Source of the DNA: Sporomusa termitida
GTDB taxonomy: Bacteria; Bacillota; Negativicutes; Sporomusales; Sporomusaceae
Length of the DNA stretch: 64,000 nucleotides
Assembly (NCBI RefSeq): GCF_007641255.1
Contig: NZ_CP036259.1
Span: forward strand, 1,178,001-1,242,000
Reading direction: 5' to 3'
Within the stretch, counting starts at the first letter, position 1. Every line of letters begins with the position of its first letter. Of this stretch, positions 9,637 to 18,850 are shown one piece after another. Both the position numbers and the translations under genes were made by a program. Below the pieces are notes generated by a model, which was not told the DNA's origin, did no database searches, and worked only from the letters and a program-made list of their open reading frames with translations.

Positions 9637-10866
9637 ATGGATGTACGCGAAGCTGCTTTACAACTGCACCGCGATAATCAGGGCAAGCTGGCGGTTGCGC
9701 CCAAGGTGCCGCTTTCCAGCCGCTATGATCTCAGCCTGGCCTACACTCCCGGCGTCGCTGAGCCCTGCCAAGAGATCAAAGACAATAAGGAGTTATCCTT
9801 TGAGCTTACCTGCCGGGGCAATATGATTGCCGTTGTTTCCGACGGGACACGGGTACTGGGGCTTGGCGACATTGGCCCCGAGGCGGCGCTGCCGGTTATG
9901 GAAGGCAAAGCGGTATTGTTTAAAGTATTTGGTGATGTTGATGCTGTGCCTATTTGCCTTGACACCAAAGATCCGGACAAGATTATTGAGACTGTTACCT
10001 ATCTGCAGCCTACTTTTGCCGGCATTAATCTGGAAGACTTTTCGTCACCCAAGTGTTATGACATAGAAGATCGATTAAAAGAGAAAATGGATATACCGGT
10101 GTTTCATGACGACCAGCACGGTACCGCGATTGCCGGCGTGGCGGCTCTGATCAGTGCGTTGCGGTTTGTAAACAAAGACCTGGCTGCCGCCAAAATAGTT
10201 GTTAATGGCGCCGGTGCGGCCGGCACGGCCATTGGCCGTCTGCTGGTCAATGCCGGGGCGAAGAATGTAATTATGGTGGATATTCACGGTGCCCTCTATC
10301 AGGGGATGCCTGGTCTGAACCGGGTTCAGGCCGAGCTTGCCCAGGTCACTAATCTGACAAAGCTGGCAGGTAAGCTGGAAGTTGCGGCCAAAAATGCCGA
10401 CGCCCTGATCGGGGTATCGGCATCGGGTGCCTTTACCCAAGCGATTATTAAGCATATGAATAGCGATGCGATTGTTATTGCCATGGCCAATCCTGTCCCG
10501 GAGATAAGCTATGCAGAAGCGAAAGCAGCCGGGGCCAGGGTTGCCGGCACCGGCCGGTCCGATGCGCCTAACCAGGTAAATAATGTGACTGTGTTCCCCG
10601 GCGTATTCCGGGGCGCGATTGATGTCAGAGCCCGCCAAATCAATGAAGCGATGAAACTTGCCGCTGTGTATGCGCTGGCTGACCTGATTCCCGTGTCCGA
10701 ACTGCGGGAGGATTATATTGTACCTGATGTCTTTGACCCGCGTGTGGCCCCGGCGGTGGCGGCCGCCGTCGCCAGGGCCGCCATGGAGACTGGTGTGGCC
10801 AGGGTTAAGGTTGACCCTGAAGACATTCGGCGAAAAACAGCAGCGCGCATTAAGCAGAACCGCTAA
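9637..10866 (+). CDS. NAD(P)-dependent malic enzyme
   Basis: The 409-residue protein is a short bacterial-type malic enzyme that oxidatively decarboxylates malate to pyruvate and CO2. The YTPGVAEP segment, the FEDLEDF-like [10 protein letters not shown] region, the HDDQHGTA motif and the nucleotide-binding GAGAAGTA stretch are visible. It begins 104 bases after citC behind AGGGGG. Its place between lyase and hydratase genes is unusual for a pure methylaspartate pathway. It would let fumarate hydrated by the downstream hydratase be drained as malate to pyruvate. Cofactor preference cannot be read with confidence. Confidence 0.92.
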   Translation: MDVREAALQLHRDNQGKLAVAPKVPLSSRYDLSLAYTPGVAEPCQEIKDNKELSFELTCRGNMIAVVSDGTRVLGLGDIGPEAALPVMEGKAVLFKVFGDVDAVPICLDTKDPDKIIETVTYLQPTFAGINLEDFSSPKCYDIEDRLKEKMDIPVFHDDQHGTAIAGVAALISALRFVNKDLAAAKIVVNGAGAAGTAIGRLLVNAGAKNVIMVDIHGALYQGMPGLNRVQAELAQVTNLTKLAGKLEVAAKNADALIGVSASGAFTQAIIKHMNSDAIVIAMANPVPEISYAEAKAAGARVAGTGRSDAPNQVNNVTVFPGVFRGAIDVRARQINEAMKLAAVYALADLIPVSELREDYIVPDVFDPRVAPAVAAAVARAAMETGVARVKVDPEDIRRKTAARIKQNR

Positions 10867-10880
10867 GTAAGGAGGAAAGC

Positions 10881-11726
10881 ATGCGTACAATCGACGCCGC
10901 ACAAATTACAGCCGCTGTCGCTAAGCTGGCTGTTGACGCCAACTATTATTTGTCCGACGATATTCGCACCGCCTTAGAGTCAGGCCGCGAACGGGAAGAA
11001 TCCCCGTTAGGCCAAGCGATTCTCGGGCAGCTGGTGGAAAACGCCTGTATAGCCCGGGACGAGCAGATGCCTATCTGTCAGGATACAGGTATGGCCGTTA
11101 TCTTCATGGAGATTGGCCAGGAGGTCCACATTACCGGCGGCAGCCTGGCTGAGGCCGTCAATGCCGGTGTAGCCAGGGGCTATACGGAAGGCTATCTGCG
11201 AAAATCAGTTGTCGCCGAGCCGTTATTCAATCGAAAGAATACCGGGGACAATACGCCGGCAGTGCTGCATACCAGCATTGTAGCCGGTGACAAAATAAAA
11301 ATTGTGTTAGCACCCAAAGGCTTTGGCAGCGAAAATATGAGTACCCTTAAAATGTTTAAGCCGGCAGATGGCTTGCCGGCCATCCGGCAATTCCTGGTTG
11401 ATACTGTTTTTAACGCCGGGTCCAATCCCTGTCCGCCTATTGTTGTCGGCATCGGTATCGGCGGCACGATGGAAAAAGCAGCGATTATTGCCAAACAAGC
11501 CCTGCTGCGGCCGATTAATCAGCGTAATCCCCAGCCGGAGTATGCCAAGCTTGAACAGGAATTTTTAGAATTGGTTAATAAGACCGGTGTAGGCCCGCAG
11601 GGTCTTGGCGGCCGGGTGACAGCCCTGGCTGTCAATATAGAGTATTATCCAACCCACATTGCCGGTCTGCCTGTGGCGATTAACATCAACTGTCATGCCA
11701 CCCGCCATGCCGAAGTGGAATTGTAA
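10881..11726 (+). CDS. Class I fumarase-type hydratase, alpha subunit (probable mesaconase)
   Basis: The 281-residue subunit belongs to the iron-sulfur fumarase/tartrate dehydratase alpha family. The three cluster cysteines are visible: Cys66 (PICQDTG), Cys184 (NPCPPI) and Cys271 (INCHATRH). With the next gene it would hydrate mesaconate to citramalate, the step between mal and the lyase; the same enzymes commonly accept fumarate. An AAGGAGG site precedes the ATG, 14 bases after the malic enzyme stop. Specificity is inferred from context. Confidence 0.9.
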   Translation: MRTIDAAQITAAVAKLAVDANYYLSDDIRTALESGREREESPLGQAILGQLVENACIARDEQMPICQDTGMAVIFMEIGQEVHITGGSLAEAVNAGVARGYTEGYLRKSVVAEPLFNRKNTGDNTPAVLHTSIVAGDKIKIVLAPKGFGSENMSTLKMFKPADGLPAIRQFLVDTVFNAGSNPCPPIVVGIGIGGTMEKAAIIAKQALLRPINQRNPQPEYAKLEQEFLELVNKTGVGPQGLGGRVTALAVNIEYYPTHIAGLPVAININCHATRHAEVEL

Positions 11727-11739
11727 GGGGGACTGGAAG

Positions 11740-12297
11740 ATGGAAGAGGCAATTAAGCTTGTCACCCCGCTGGCGGCTGCCAAAGCGCGTCAGCTTAAAG
11801 CCGGAGATTTGGTGTTGATTACCGGTACGATTTATACCGCCCGCGATGCCGCTCACAAACGGATGGTGGAAGCGCTGGCTGCCGGCGAACGACTGCCGGT
11901 TGATTTCACAGACCAGATTATATACTATGTCGGCCCGGCACCGGCTAAACCCGGTCAGGCAATAGGTTCGGCCGGCCCCACCACCAGCGGCCGTATGGAT
12001 GCCTACACCCCGCGCCTGCTGGACCAGGGGCTGCGCGGTATGATTGGCAAGGGCTACCGCTCACCGGCGGTGGTTGCAGCGATGCAGCAGCATGGTGCCG
12101 TCTACTTCGCCGCCACTGGCGGGGCGGCCGCCCTGATCGCCAAAACCATTAAAAAATATGAGATCGTGGCCTACGAGGACCTTGGTCCGGAGGCCTTGTC
12201 CCGCCTGACGGTCGAAGATTTTCCGGCCATTGTTGTTATTGACAGCGAGGGGCGTAATTTTTACACAGCAGGTCAGTCCAAGTATCGCGAGCTCTGA
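11740..12297 (+). CDS. Class I fumarase-type hydratase, beta subunit (probable mesaconase)
   Basis: The 185-residue protein is the beta partner of the preceding subunit. It has the family pattern with KAGDLVLITGTIYTARDAAH near the N-terminus and GPTTSGRMD in the substrate-binding region. The ATG at 11740 follows AAGGGGGA and lies 14 bases after the alpha stop; a longer reading frame from 11659 overlaps alpha and has no good ribosome site. Split alpha and beta subunits are the usual form in anaerobes. This is the last gene of the glutamate cluster. Confidence 0.9.
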   Translation: MEEAIKLVTPLAAAKARQLKAGDLVLITGTIYTARDAAHKRMVEALAAGERLPVDFTDQIIYYVGPAPAKPGQAIGSAGPTTSGRMDAYTPRLLDQGLRGMIGKGYRSPAVVAAMQQHGAVYFAATGGAAALIAKTIKKYEIVAYEDLGPEALSRLTVEDFPAIVVIDSEGRNFYTAGQSKYREL

Positions 12298-12307
12298 AAA
12301 CTGCCAG

Positions 12308-12339
12308 TGGTGCCCGGCACATAAAAAGTGCCGGCACCA
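12308..12339 (+). terminator. Hairpin after the glutamate cluster
   Basis: A GC-rich stem (TGGTGCC...GGCACCA, with a single mismatch) lies 10 bases after the hydratase beta stop. There is no T-run after it, so it may act as a processing or Rho-assisted end rather than a strong intrinsic terminator. Confidence 0.5.
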
Positions 12340-12374
12340 GCTTAAAACATAGAACGACGGGCCATAATCCTCGC

Positions 12375-12404
12375 TTGACAAACAATCCAATAATAAAGTA
12401 TAAT
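12375..12404 (+). promoter_or_regulatory. Consensus promoter of the tRNA cluster
   Basis: A perfect TTGACA (12375-12380) and a perfect TATAAT (12399-12404) are spaced by 18 bases. The first tRNA begins 15 bases after the -10 box. Confidence 0.85.
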
Positions 12405-12418
12405 ATATTTTGTGACTA

Positions 12419-12495
12419 CGGGGCGTGGCTCAGTTTGGTAGAGTACCTGGCTTGGGACCAGGGGGCCGCAGGTTCGAATCCTGCCGCTCCGACCA
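12419..12495 (+). tRNA. tRNA-Pro (TGG)
   Basis: The acceptor strands CGGGGCG and CGCTCCG pair across the gene, the anticodon loop reads CTTGGGA with anticodon TGG, the T-loop is GGTTCGAATCC and CCA is encoded. Confidence 0.96.
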
Positions 12496-12503
12496 CTTAA
12501 TGT

Positions 12504-12577
12504 GCGGGTGTAGCTCAATGGTAGAGCACTAGCCTTCCAAGCTAGCTACGAGGGTTCGATTCCCTTCACCCGCTCCA
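12504..12577 (+). tRNA. tRNA-Gly (TCC)
   Basis: The acceptor strands GCGGGTG and CACCCGC pair, the anticodon loop CTTCCAA gives anticodon TCC, the T-loop is GGTTCGATTCC and CCA is encoded. It lies eight bases after tRNA-Pro. Confidence 0.96.
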
Positions 12578-12601
12578 TTTTATTTTCAATAATATAAAAA
12601 T

Positions 12602-12677
12602 GCGCCTGTAGCTCAGCGGATAGAGCAACCGCCTTCTAAGCGGTTGGCCGTAGGTTCGATTCCTACCAGGCGTGCCA
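12602..12677 (+). tRNA. tRNA-Arg (TCT)
   Basis: The acceptor strands GCGCCTG and CAGGCGT pair (with one G-T pair), the anticodon loop CTTCTAA gives anticodon TCT, the T-loop is GGTTCGATTCC and CCA is encoded. Confidence 0.96.
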
Positions 12678-12686
12678 GGAAAATTA

Positions 12687-12713
12687 AGGCTTCTGGATTC
12701 GGAAGTCTTTTTG
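12687..12713 (+). terminator. Terminator of the tRNA operon
   Basis: A GGCTTC...GAAGTC stem is followed directly by a run of five T residues, ten bases after the tRNA-Arg CCA. Confidence 0.7.
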
Positions 12714-12727
12714 TTGTGTAAAGAAGT

Positions 12728-14427
12728 GACTCGAGGGGACGGTTCGAAAGCACTGAAAAAGTCAATAAAGCAAGCGCCCCTGAATTATGGTAAAATATAA
12801 CGGTAGATATTTGCGTAATGGAGGGGCTTGCCTTGCTAAAAAATGTGCCGCACCAATTAAGTATATATAGCGTGCTCTATGATAAAATTCCCAGTAATCA
12901 TATTCTGAAGATTATCGCTGGTAATGTGGATTTTAGCTTCATTAACGAGTTGCTGAAGGATTCGTACTGCCAGCATCTGGGGCGGCCGGCCAAAGAACCG
13001 GAAATGCTGGCCAAGATCCTCATTTTGCAATATCTATATAACTTATCCGATGTCAAAGTCATAGAAGAAGCCCGATTAAACTTAGCCTATATGTGGTTTT
13101 TGGGACTCAATCCCGAAGAGGATCTGCCGGACGCCAGCCTGCTGGCCAAGTTTAGGAAACATAGACTAAAAGAAACCAGTGTGGATGATATGATTCAGGA
13201 AGTGGTTCGCCAGTGTGTGGAAAAAGGCATAATTAAAGGAACCGGACTAAGCATTGACGCCACGCATACCCAGGCCAATACTAAAAAAAAAGTGCCGGAA
13301 AGAATCATGAAGCATCTGGGAAGAAGAATCATAAGGGCCATTGAGAAAGAAAACGGGGTAATCCCCGCCGAGCTCATTAGCGAAGTTCCCGACTATAAGC
13401 TCATAGAAGACCACAACGAAGCGAAGCAGAAAATGAAGTCCTATGTGGAAGAACTGATCGGGAAAACCGAAAGCCATGTCGATTTGTCTATCCTGCCCAA
13501 CAGCCAACAAGCGGTTAACGAAGCCAAAGAAATCCTGGAAGATCCGAAATTTATGGTCCAAAAAGGAGTCCGATCACTGGTAGACAAAGAGGCGCGCGTA
13601 GGCTACAAATCAAAAACAGACAGCTTTTACGGCTATAAAGTAGAATTTGCCATGCTCCCGGAAACAAGGATCATTACGGCGGTAACAGTGGAAAGCGGCG
13701 CCTATGTGGACGGCAGCCAATTTGAGGAATTGTATCAGCGAAGTAAAGCCTGCGGCTTACCCATCCAAGAGGTGTATGGAGATAAGGCCTATTTTCGCAA
13801 ACCGATCTTAGATACCTTACAAACCGAGGCGGTAGAAGCCATCATTCCCGTAAACGCCTGTGTCTACAAGCTAGACGAAAGCCGGTTTAGTTACAACAAA
13901 GACAGCGACCAGTGGTTTTGCGAAATGGGCAATCATACCGAGAAGAAAGTGCGCCAAAAATACAAGAACAAAAATGACGTGTACCGCTATCATTTTGTGA
14001 AATCGCACTGTGTGCAGTGTCCGCAACGGCTGACCTGTGCTGGCAAGAATACGAAGAAAAAAGTACTGCGCGTCAGTGAACACTGCGCGCAATATTACGA
14101 ACATAGTCAGCTTGCCAAGAGCGATCAGTTCAAGCTAAAGTACAAAAAGCGAGCCAGCCATGAGTGGAAGAACGGGGAAATGAAACGTTTCCATGGATTA
14201 GACCGTGCACGGGGGGTATGGTCTAAAAAGCATGTCCCTGCAAGCCAAACTGACGGCCTTAGCCGTAAATTTGAAAAGGATAGCAGTCCTGATATCCTTT
14301 TGCGGCCATGCGTTTATGCAACAAATTGTCAATTTTGCAGCCTATTGCCGATTGACTCCGATTTTTACCCAAGGTTAGTTAAAAAAAACAGGCTTATATC
14401 AGTGGTTTCGAACCGTCCCCGTGAGTC
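12728..14427 (+). mobile_element. IS1182-family insertion sequence, copy A (frameshifted)
   Basis: A 1700-base element is bounded by inverted repeats of about 29 bases; the tips read GACTCGAGGGGACGGTTC on the left and the matching inverse on the right. It is almost identical to copy B at 28657-30355, differing by a handful of substitutions and one inserted G. It landed right behind the tRNA operon. I could not define a clear target-site duplication. The tips themselves carry two changes relative to copy B. Confidence 0.92.
12833..14377 (+). pseudogene. IS1182-family transposase, frameshifted
   Basis: This is the transposase of copy A. It matches the copy B protein until about residue 460, where a run of six G residues near 14211-14216 replaces five in copy B. 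The shift sends translation into another frame that stays open to 14440 and replaces the last roughly 50 residues with unrelated sequence. The original frame resumes and stops at 14375-14377. The N-terminal DUF772-type domain and the DDE region are intact, but the C-terminal part is lost. A sequencing error in the G-run is the alternative. Confidence 0.85.
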
Positions 14428-14633
14428 TGTGTTGACTTAGTCTAAGATATGTGATAAGTTTTACTCATACCTTTAGTGAAATTCTGGAAAGCTGCCAATA
14501 ATGTCTAGTGAGCACAAGCAATGATGCTGTAATAATTGCTTGTGCTATTGTTTTTTAACAAGATTGCGCAGGGAATCCAATGATTTGTCAGTCAATGCCC
14601 AGAATAAGAGTAATCACGAAAGGAGCCAAGCAT

Positions 14634-15209
14634 ATGCAACAAATGGAACGGCCTCTTCTTTATTTTGCTTACGGCATGAACCTCAATTCGCAGCAGATGC
14701 AACTGAAGTGCTCGAATTTTCAAAAGGTGGGAATTTCCCGGCTGCCTGGCTACAGAATGGATTTTTTTGAGTATTCCCCTGTTTGGGACGGTGCTATGGC
14801 GACGCTCATTCCTGATTCGCAGTCAGAGGTATGGGGCGTTCTTTATCGGCTGACCGACTACAGCTGGGATGAACTGGACAATTGTGAGGATGCCCGTCTG
14901 GATGGTACCGGTGCGTATTTTCGCTATCCGGTTGAAGTTCATAGTACCGATGGTATTACCAGGCTGGCGATGCTTTATCTAAAGAACCGGTTGGGGAAAG
15001 CCACTCTTGCCAGCTCCGAGTATATGGCGCAGGTGCTGCAAGGAGCAGTGGAGCAGGGCTTACCCGTTTCCTACATTGAAAAACTCCAGGCAATCGCAAC
15101 AAAACCTGCTGCTTATCCGGTACCGAGGCGGCCGGCTTATGCGCGCGGCGGTTGCAGCTCAATGGGGTGCGAGGCTTGCGGGGCTGATTGTGACGGCAGT
15201 ACTGAATAA
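14634..15209 (+). CDS. Gamma-glutamylcyclotransferase-like (AIG2-type) protein
   Basis: The 191-residue protein opens with LLYFAYGMNLNSQQM, the substrate-loop motif of the gamma-glutamylcyclotransferase fold, and has the conserved acidic segment ELDNCEDA where the family has its catalytic Glu. Such enzymes release 5-oxoproline from gamma-glutamyl compounds, but many relatives are of unknown substrate. The C-terminus is Cys-rich (GGCSSMGCEACGADC), which is unusual and suggests a metal-binding tail. The ATG at 14634 follows AAAGGAG. Neighbours give no clear pathway. Confidence 0.75.
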   Translation: MQQMERPLLYFAYGMNLNSQQMQLKCSNFQKVGISRLPGYRMDFFEYSPVWDGAMATLIPDSQSEVWGVLYRLTDYSWDELDNCEDARLDGTGAYFRYPVEVHSTDGITRLAMLYLKNRLGKATLASSEYMAQVLQGAVEQGLPVSYIEKLQAIATKPAAYPVPRRPAYARGGCSSMGCEACGADCDGSTE

Positions 15210-15427
15210 ATTCTAAGTCAGCCAATTCCTGATGAACGGAGATAGCAAGCCGGCTATTGTCAGAGCAGGAACCGACAGAGCGTATGGTGGGCCGTAAGAA
15301 TTCTGCGAAGAACTGAAAGCTTCCCTTCTTCAGGCCCTGCAGGGATAAGCCTGCATAAAAGCGCTTGTTTGCGCCGACGTAACCGATAGGGCAGCTTTTT
15401 TTTACAAATGTTAAGGAAGTGACTGGT
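15210..15427 (+). other. Intergenic leader without recognised element
   Basis: The 218 bases before the iron-sulfur gene contain short GC-rich complementary stretches and end in a run of eight T residues at 15397-15404, which could be an attenuator. I do not recognise a known riboswitch in it. Confidence 0.3.
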
Positions 15428-16213
15428 ATGCAGCAATGGCTAAGTACGCTTATTAAAGACTATGTAAGTGAGTATTCACGGCGAAACGCCTGCAAAAGCG
15501 AGTGGCAGGAGCCTTTGGTCGGGTTCGTAAATGCTGCTGATGAACGTTTTGCCGGCCTGAAAGAAAGTGTTAGCGCCACGCATGCCTTGCCGGGCGACCT
15601 CCTGCCTGACGCACGCACGGTGATTGTATATTTTATACCTTTTGTTGAGCCTATTGTGGTCAGCAATATTCAGGGAGAGGCATGCTCCTACGAGTGGGCG
15701 GCGGCGTACATAGAAACCAACAAGCTCATTTTTGACCTGAACACCTATCTGCGTGGGCAGCTGAACCGGCAAGGCTATGCAAGCTGCATTATTCCCGCCA
15801 CTCATAATTTTGACAAAGTAAAGCTGATCAGTGACTGGTCCCATCGGCATATTGCCAATTTAGCAGGCTTGGGCACATTTGGTCTGAATAATATGCTGAT
15901 AACGGAAAAAGGCTGCTGCGGACGGGTTGGCAGCCTGATTACCAACGCCGCCGTGGAACCAACGCCGCCGTTGGACCAGGAAAACTGTCTGTACAAACAC
16001 GGGGGCCTGTGCCAAAAATGTATCGGCCAGTGCCCGGAACAGGCCCTTACCTTAGCGGGGTTTGACCGCCATAAATGCTATTCGGCCAAATGCCTTGAAA
16101 ATGCTAAAATTTACAGCGAGCTGGGCGTGGCCGATGCCTGCGGCAAATGCCTGGTTAATGTTCCCTGCTCTAAACGTAACCCGGCTCGTGACTCAAGGGG
16201 ACGGTTCTCTTGA
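15428..16213 (+). CDS. QueG-like 4Fe-4S protein
   Basis: The roughly 261-residue protein resembles the epoxyqueuosine-reductase-like family common in clostridia. The N-terminal half contains PDARTVIVYFIPF and GLGTFGLNNMLIT, typical of the cobalamin-binding fold. The C-terminal half carries cysteine sets for two iron-sulfur clusters (CQKCIGQCPEQAL and CGKCLVNVPC). It lacks the HEAT-repeat tail of true QueG, so its substrate may differ. The ATG at 15428 has AAGGA ten bases upstream. The last residues and the stop codon come from an inserted palindromic repeat (see 16189-16217). Confidence 0.75.
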   Translation: MQQWLSTLIKDYVSEYSRRNACKSEWQEPLVGFVNAADERFAGLKESVSATHALPGDLLPDARTVIVYFIPFVEPIVVSNIQGEACSYEWAAAYIETNKLIFDLNTYLRGQLNRQGYASCIIPATHNFDKVKLISDWSHRHIANLAGLGTFGLNNMLITEKGCCGRVGSLITNAAVEPTPPLDQENCLYKHGGLCQKCIGQCPEQALTLAGFDRHKCYSAKCLENAKIYSELGVADACGKCLVNVPCSKRNPARDSRGRFS

Positions 16214-16217
16214 GTCA
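16189..16217. repeat. REP-like palindrome 1
   Basis: A 29-base imperfect palindrome has arms TGACTCAAG and CTTGAGTCA around a GGGACGGTT core. Its first 19 bases equal the tip of the IS1182 elements in this window. It overlaps the end of the preceding gene and supplies its TGA stop. Confidence 0.85.
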
Positions 16218-16405
16218 TTGCAAGTGCAAATAATCTTATGCAACAGCCAGGCGTGTACTTAACCGCTAGTTGGTGAATAGGTACTTTATGCTGGCATAAC
16301 CGGTTATTCAGTACGTGAAACCTAGCTCGGGGGCTTGCATATTCCTTTAGTTTCCATACTGACACCTTCCTCTAAGATTATTATAGATTGCCAGGACATG
16401 CGAAG

Positions 16406-16434
16406 TGACTCAAAAGAACCGTCCCCTTGAGTCA
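16406..16434. repeat. REP-like palindrome 2
   Basis: The same 29-base palindrome as at 16189 occurs in the opposite orientation, with one or two changes in the core (AAAGAACCGTCCCC). It is followed by TTCCCCTTGA, an extension also found after palindrome 3 at 44892. Confidence 0.85.
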
Positions 16435-16545
16435 TTCCCCTTGATGTACAGCAAGTGATTGGTTATACTAGAATTACAAAGGGAGGATGGGCTGGAAGTG
16501 GCTGGTAGGGCCGGGTAAATTATCTCACTTTCATCCTCGAAAAAT

Positions 16546-16722
16546 ATGCAATGGCTTAAAAAGCTCCTGTGGTCTGACTTCACAATGGTTATAGTGGCCG
16601 GGCTGTATTTCCTTACCCGCACACCAAGAGGGAATCAATTGCAGGTTATAGCAGATACAGTAATCGTTGTTGCGTTGATTGTTATCGGTGTTAAATGGGC
16701 GCTAAGGAAGTGGCGGCCGTGA
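16546..16722 (+). CDS. Possible 58-residue membrane peptide
   Basis: A short reading frame from ATG to TGA encodes a hydrophobic peptide with two likely membrane segments (MVIVAGLYFL and the VIVVALIVIGV stretch) and a basic C-terminus (KWALRKWRP). No good ribosome site precedes it. It lies between a REP palindrome and a dead IS remnant, so it could be a leftover. I do not recognise a family. Confidence 0.35.
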   Translation: MQWLKKLLWSDFTMVIVAGLYFLTRTPRGNQLQVIADTVIVVALIVIGVKWALRKWRP

Positions 16723-16829
16723 ATTACTGTTTTAAGACCAAAGATGATCGGCTGGCTTTTATCCGGAATGAGTTGTTAATACAGCAGGTTATGCAGTTAT
16801 ATACTGCAGCCGGCAGAACGCGTTTGATT

Positions 16830-17304
16830 TAATTAGTATATATAGCGTGCTCTATGACAAAATTCCCAGTAATCATATTCTGAAGATTATCGCGGCCCAT
16901 GTGGATTTTAGCTTCAGTAACAATTTGCTGAAGGATTCCTACTGTAAACATCTGGGGCGGCCTGCCAAAGAACCGGAAAATGCCGGCCAAGACCTCATTT
17001 GGCAATATCTAATAACTTATCCGATGCCAAAGTCATAGAAGAAGCCCGATTACACTTAGCCTATCTGTGGTTTTTGGGACTCAATCCCGAAGCGGAGCTG
17101 CCGGACGCCAGTCTGCTCGCCAAGTTTAGGAGACATAGACTAAAGAGAAAAGTGTGGATGGATGATACAATATCCTTTTATAGCCATGCAGTTTTGGAAC
17201 AGATGGTCACTTTTGCAGCTTATCGCAGATTGACTCCGCTATTTAGGCAAGTATGTAAAAAAAAACGGGGATATATCAGTGCTTTCGAACCGTCCCCTTG
17301 AGTT
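16830..17304 (+). pseudogene. Degenerate IS1182-family remnant
   Basis: The sequence from the transposase N-terminus (ILKIIAAHVDFSF) matches copies A and B with many substitutions. The left tip is missing, there are frameshifts near 16978-17010, and the whole central part is deleted, joining KFRRHRLK directly to the C-terminal VTFAAYRRLTP. The right inverted repeat (TTTCGAACCGTCCCC) remains at 17283-17304. This is clearly an older copy. Confidence 0.88.
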
Positions 17305-17317
17305 GCCCTACGGTCGG

Positions 17318-17355
17318 AAAAGCCAGCTTCCTTTTACAAGGTCGCTGGCTTTTTG
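17318..17355 (+). terminator. Intrinsic terminator
   Basis: A stem AAAGCCAGC...GCTGGCTTT is followed by T residues. It stands just after the IS remnant. Confidence 0.8.
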
Positions 17356-17491
17356 TAGTTTATTTTACCTGATTAAAACACTATCGGTACACTGCCGGCA
17401 AAGGTTTTTTACTAATTCTTTGAGAATCCAAATTGTATCAGCCACCAGCAAGAATAGGTGAAGACAGATTTATGGTATCGGAGAGTGAAAA

Positions 17492-18688
17492 TTGCAGATG
17501 AATAATTCGCTTAAAGCAGTCAAATCCCTGGAGCTTTTCGCTCGGTATGTCTCCTTGTTAGATAGTTTTGCTCAAGCTGTATCCGCCACAATTTTTGTTT
17601 CCGACGGGAACGGAAGTTTCCATCAAATCTGGGGCGGTGAAATAATGTTATTTGATACTATTCCCCAGGAGCAGATCAATCTGTTAACCGCGGAACTCAG
17701 CCTGGCCGTAGCCAGTCAGTCACCCCGGGGGTTCCGCTACACCACGCAGGACAATCTCACCCTGTTGCATCACATTGTTCCAATGGATTATCAGGTAAAT
17801 GGTAAAAAGACCGTCGCGGTAATTCTAATCGATATCACCGCTCAGGAAGACGCCCGGCAGATGCTGCAAACGGCTTATGAGCTGCAGCGCCGCAGCGAAT
17901 TGCTTAACGAAATATTTTATGAACCACAGTCAATCAATGAAGAAAAACTGGCTTATGCGGCCAATCTTGGGCTGAGTTTTACCGGTACATTATTTTGTTG
18001 TGCCATAACAATTGATTTTGCCGACAGGGCTCATCATTTTAATAATAAGGATTTTGCCATTATCCAGGAAATCAAAACCAAGCTGCTAACCGATTTATAC
18101 CCCCTGAAGGGCTGTACATTGTGGCACCACCGTAATGAGCTCGGTGTTTTATGCATACTGTCAGAGCTTGATCCCCGGTATAACCGTGATAACAATGAGC
18201 TGGCCCAATATATAAAAGACCGGATTCACTTCCACTATACGGATCTCATTGTGAATATTGGCATCGGTTCCTGCCAGCAAGGCATTGATGGTTTTAAAAA
18301 AAGTTTTCAGCAAGCCCTGGAGGCCTCCTTTGCTGCTAAAGCGCTGCGGGGCAGAAGCGGACAAATCGCTCATTACGCCAATCTGGGAATTCTTCAGCTC
18401 TATCTGGAGCGGGGAACACGGCTGCGAACCACGGATTTTATTCAAACAACGCTTGGCAAACTGATTGATTATGATGCGCAGAAAGGCACCGATTATCTAA
18501 TCACCCTGGAAACCATTCTGCGCAGCTCCAGCCTAAAGCAGGCGGCATCGGTATTATTTCTCCATTACAACACCATTGTTTTCCGGAAGCGGCGCATTGA
18601 GAAACTGTTGCAAATCTCCTTTGATGATTATGAAACCAGGCTGGCTTTGTCTACTGCCATAAAATTACACAAATTAACAGGACTTTAA
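17492..18688 (+). CDS. PucR/CdaR-type transcriptional regulator
   Basis: The 398-residue protein has a C-terminal PucR-type helix-turn-helix: AASVLFLHYNTIVFRKRRI at about residues 350-368 follows the family pattern of a conserved H.NT..R.R segment. The middle resembles the degenerate GGDEF-like domain of this family, and the N-terminal part looks like a PAS or GAF-type sensor. The start may be the TTG at 17492 or the ATG two codons later. No target is adjacent in a clear operon; its ligand is unknown. It is a cytoplasmic DNA-binding regulator. Confidence 0.8.
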   Translation: MQMNNSLKAVKSLELFARYVSLLDSFAQAVSATIFVSDGNGSFHQIWGGEIMLFDTIPQEQINLLTAELSLAVASQSPRGFRYTTQDNLTLLHHIVPMDYQVNGKKTVAVILIDITAQEDARQMLQTAYELQRRSELLNEIFYEPQSINEEKLAYAANLGLSFTGTLFCCAITIDFADRAHHFNNKDFAIIQEIKTKLLTDLYPLKGCTLWHHRNELGVLCILSELDPRYNRDNNELAQYIKDRIHFHYTDLIVNIGIGSCQQGIDGFKKSFQQALEASFAAKALRGRSGQIAHYANLGILQLYLERGTRLRTTDFIQTTLGKLIDYDAQKGTDYLITLETILRSSSLKQAASVLFLHYNTIVFRKRRIEKLLQISFDDYETRLALSTAIKLHKLTGL

Positions 18689-18850
18689 AGCATTCCTTTT
18701 TAACATTGTTGGTGTTTTTACCTAATAGCAGGGCCTTATTGAGTGGGAAAAATTATACGAGCAACACAATGGCGTTTTAGACTTGTTTCCTTTAAACTAA
18801 TGAAGATAGCCCTTGGCTGCCTGCTCTTCACAAGAAAGGAACGATGTACA

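Noticed and set aside
10075-10902. 275-codon minus-strand frame opposite the malic enzyme
   Set aside because: It lies wholly opposite a well-supported gene and has no family features; codon shadowing explains it.
15210-15427. Possible known riboswitch before the QueG-like gene
   Set aside because: The region looks structured and ends in a T-run, but none of the known class cores (cobalamin, preQ1, Moco, SAM, c-di-GMP) could be matched.
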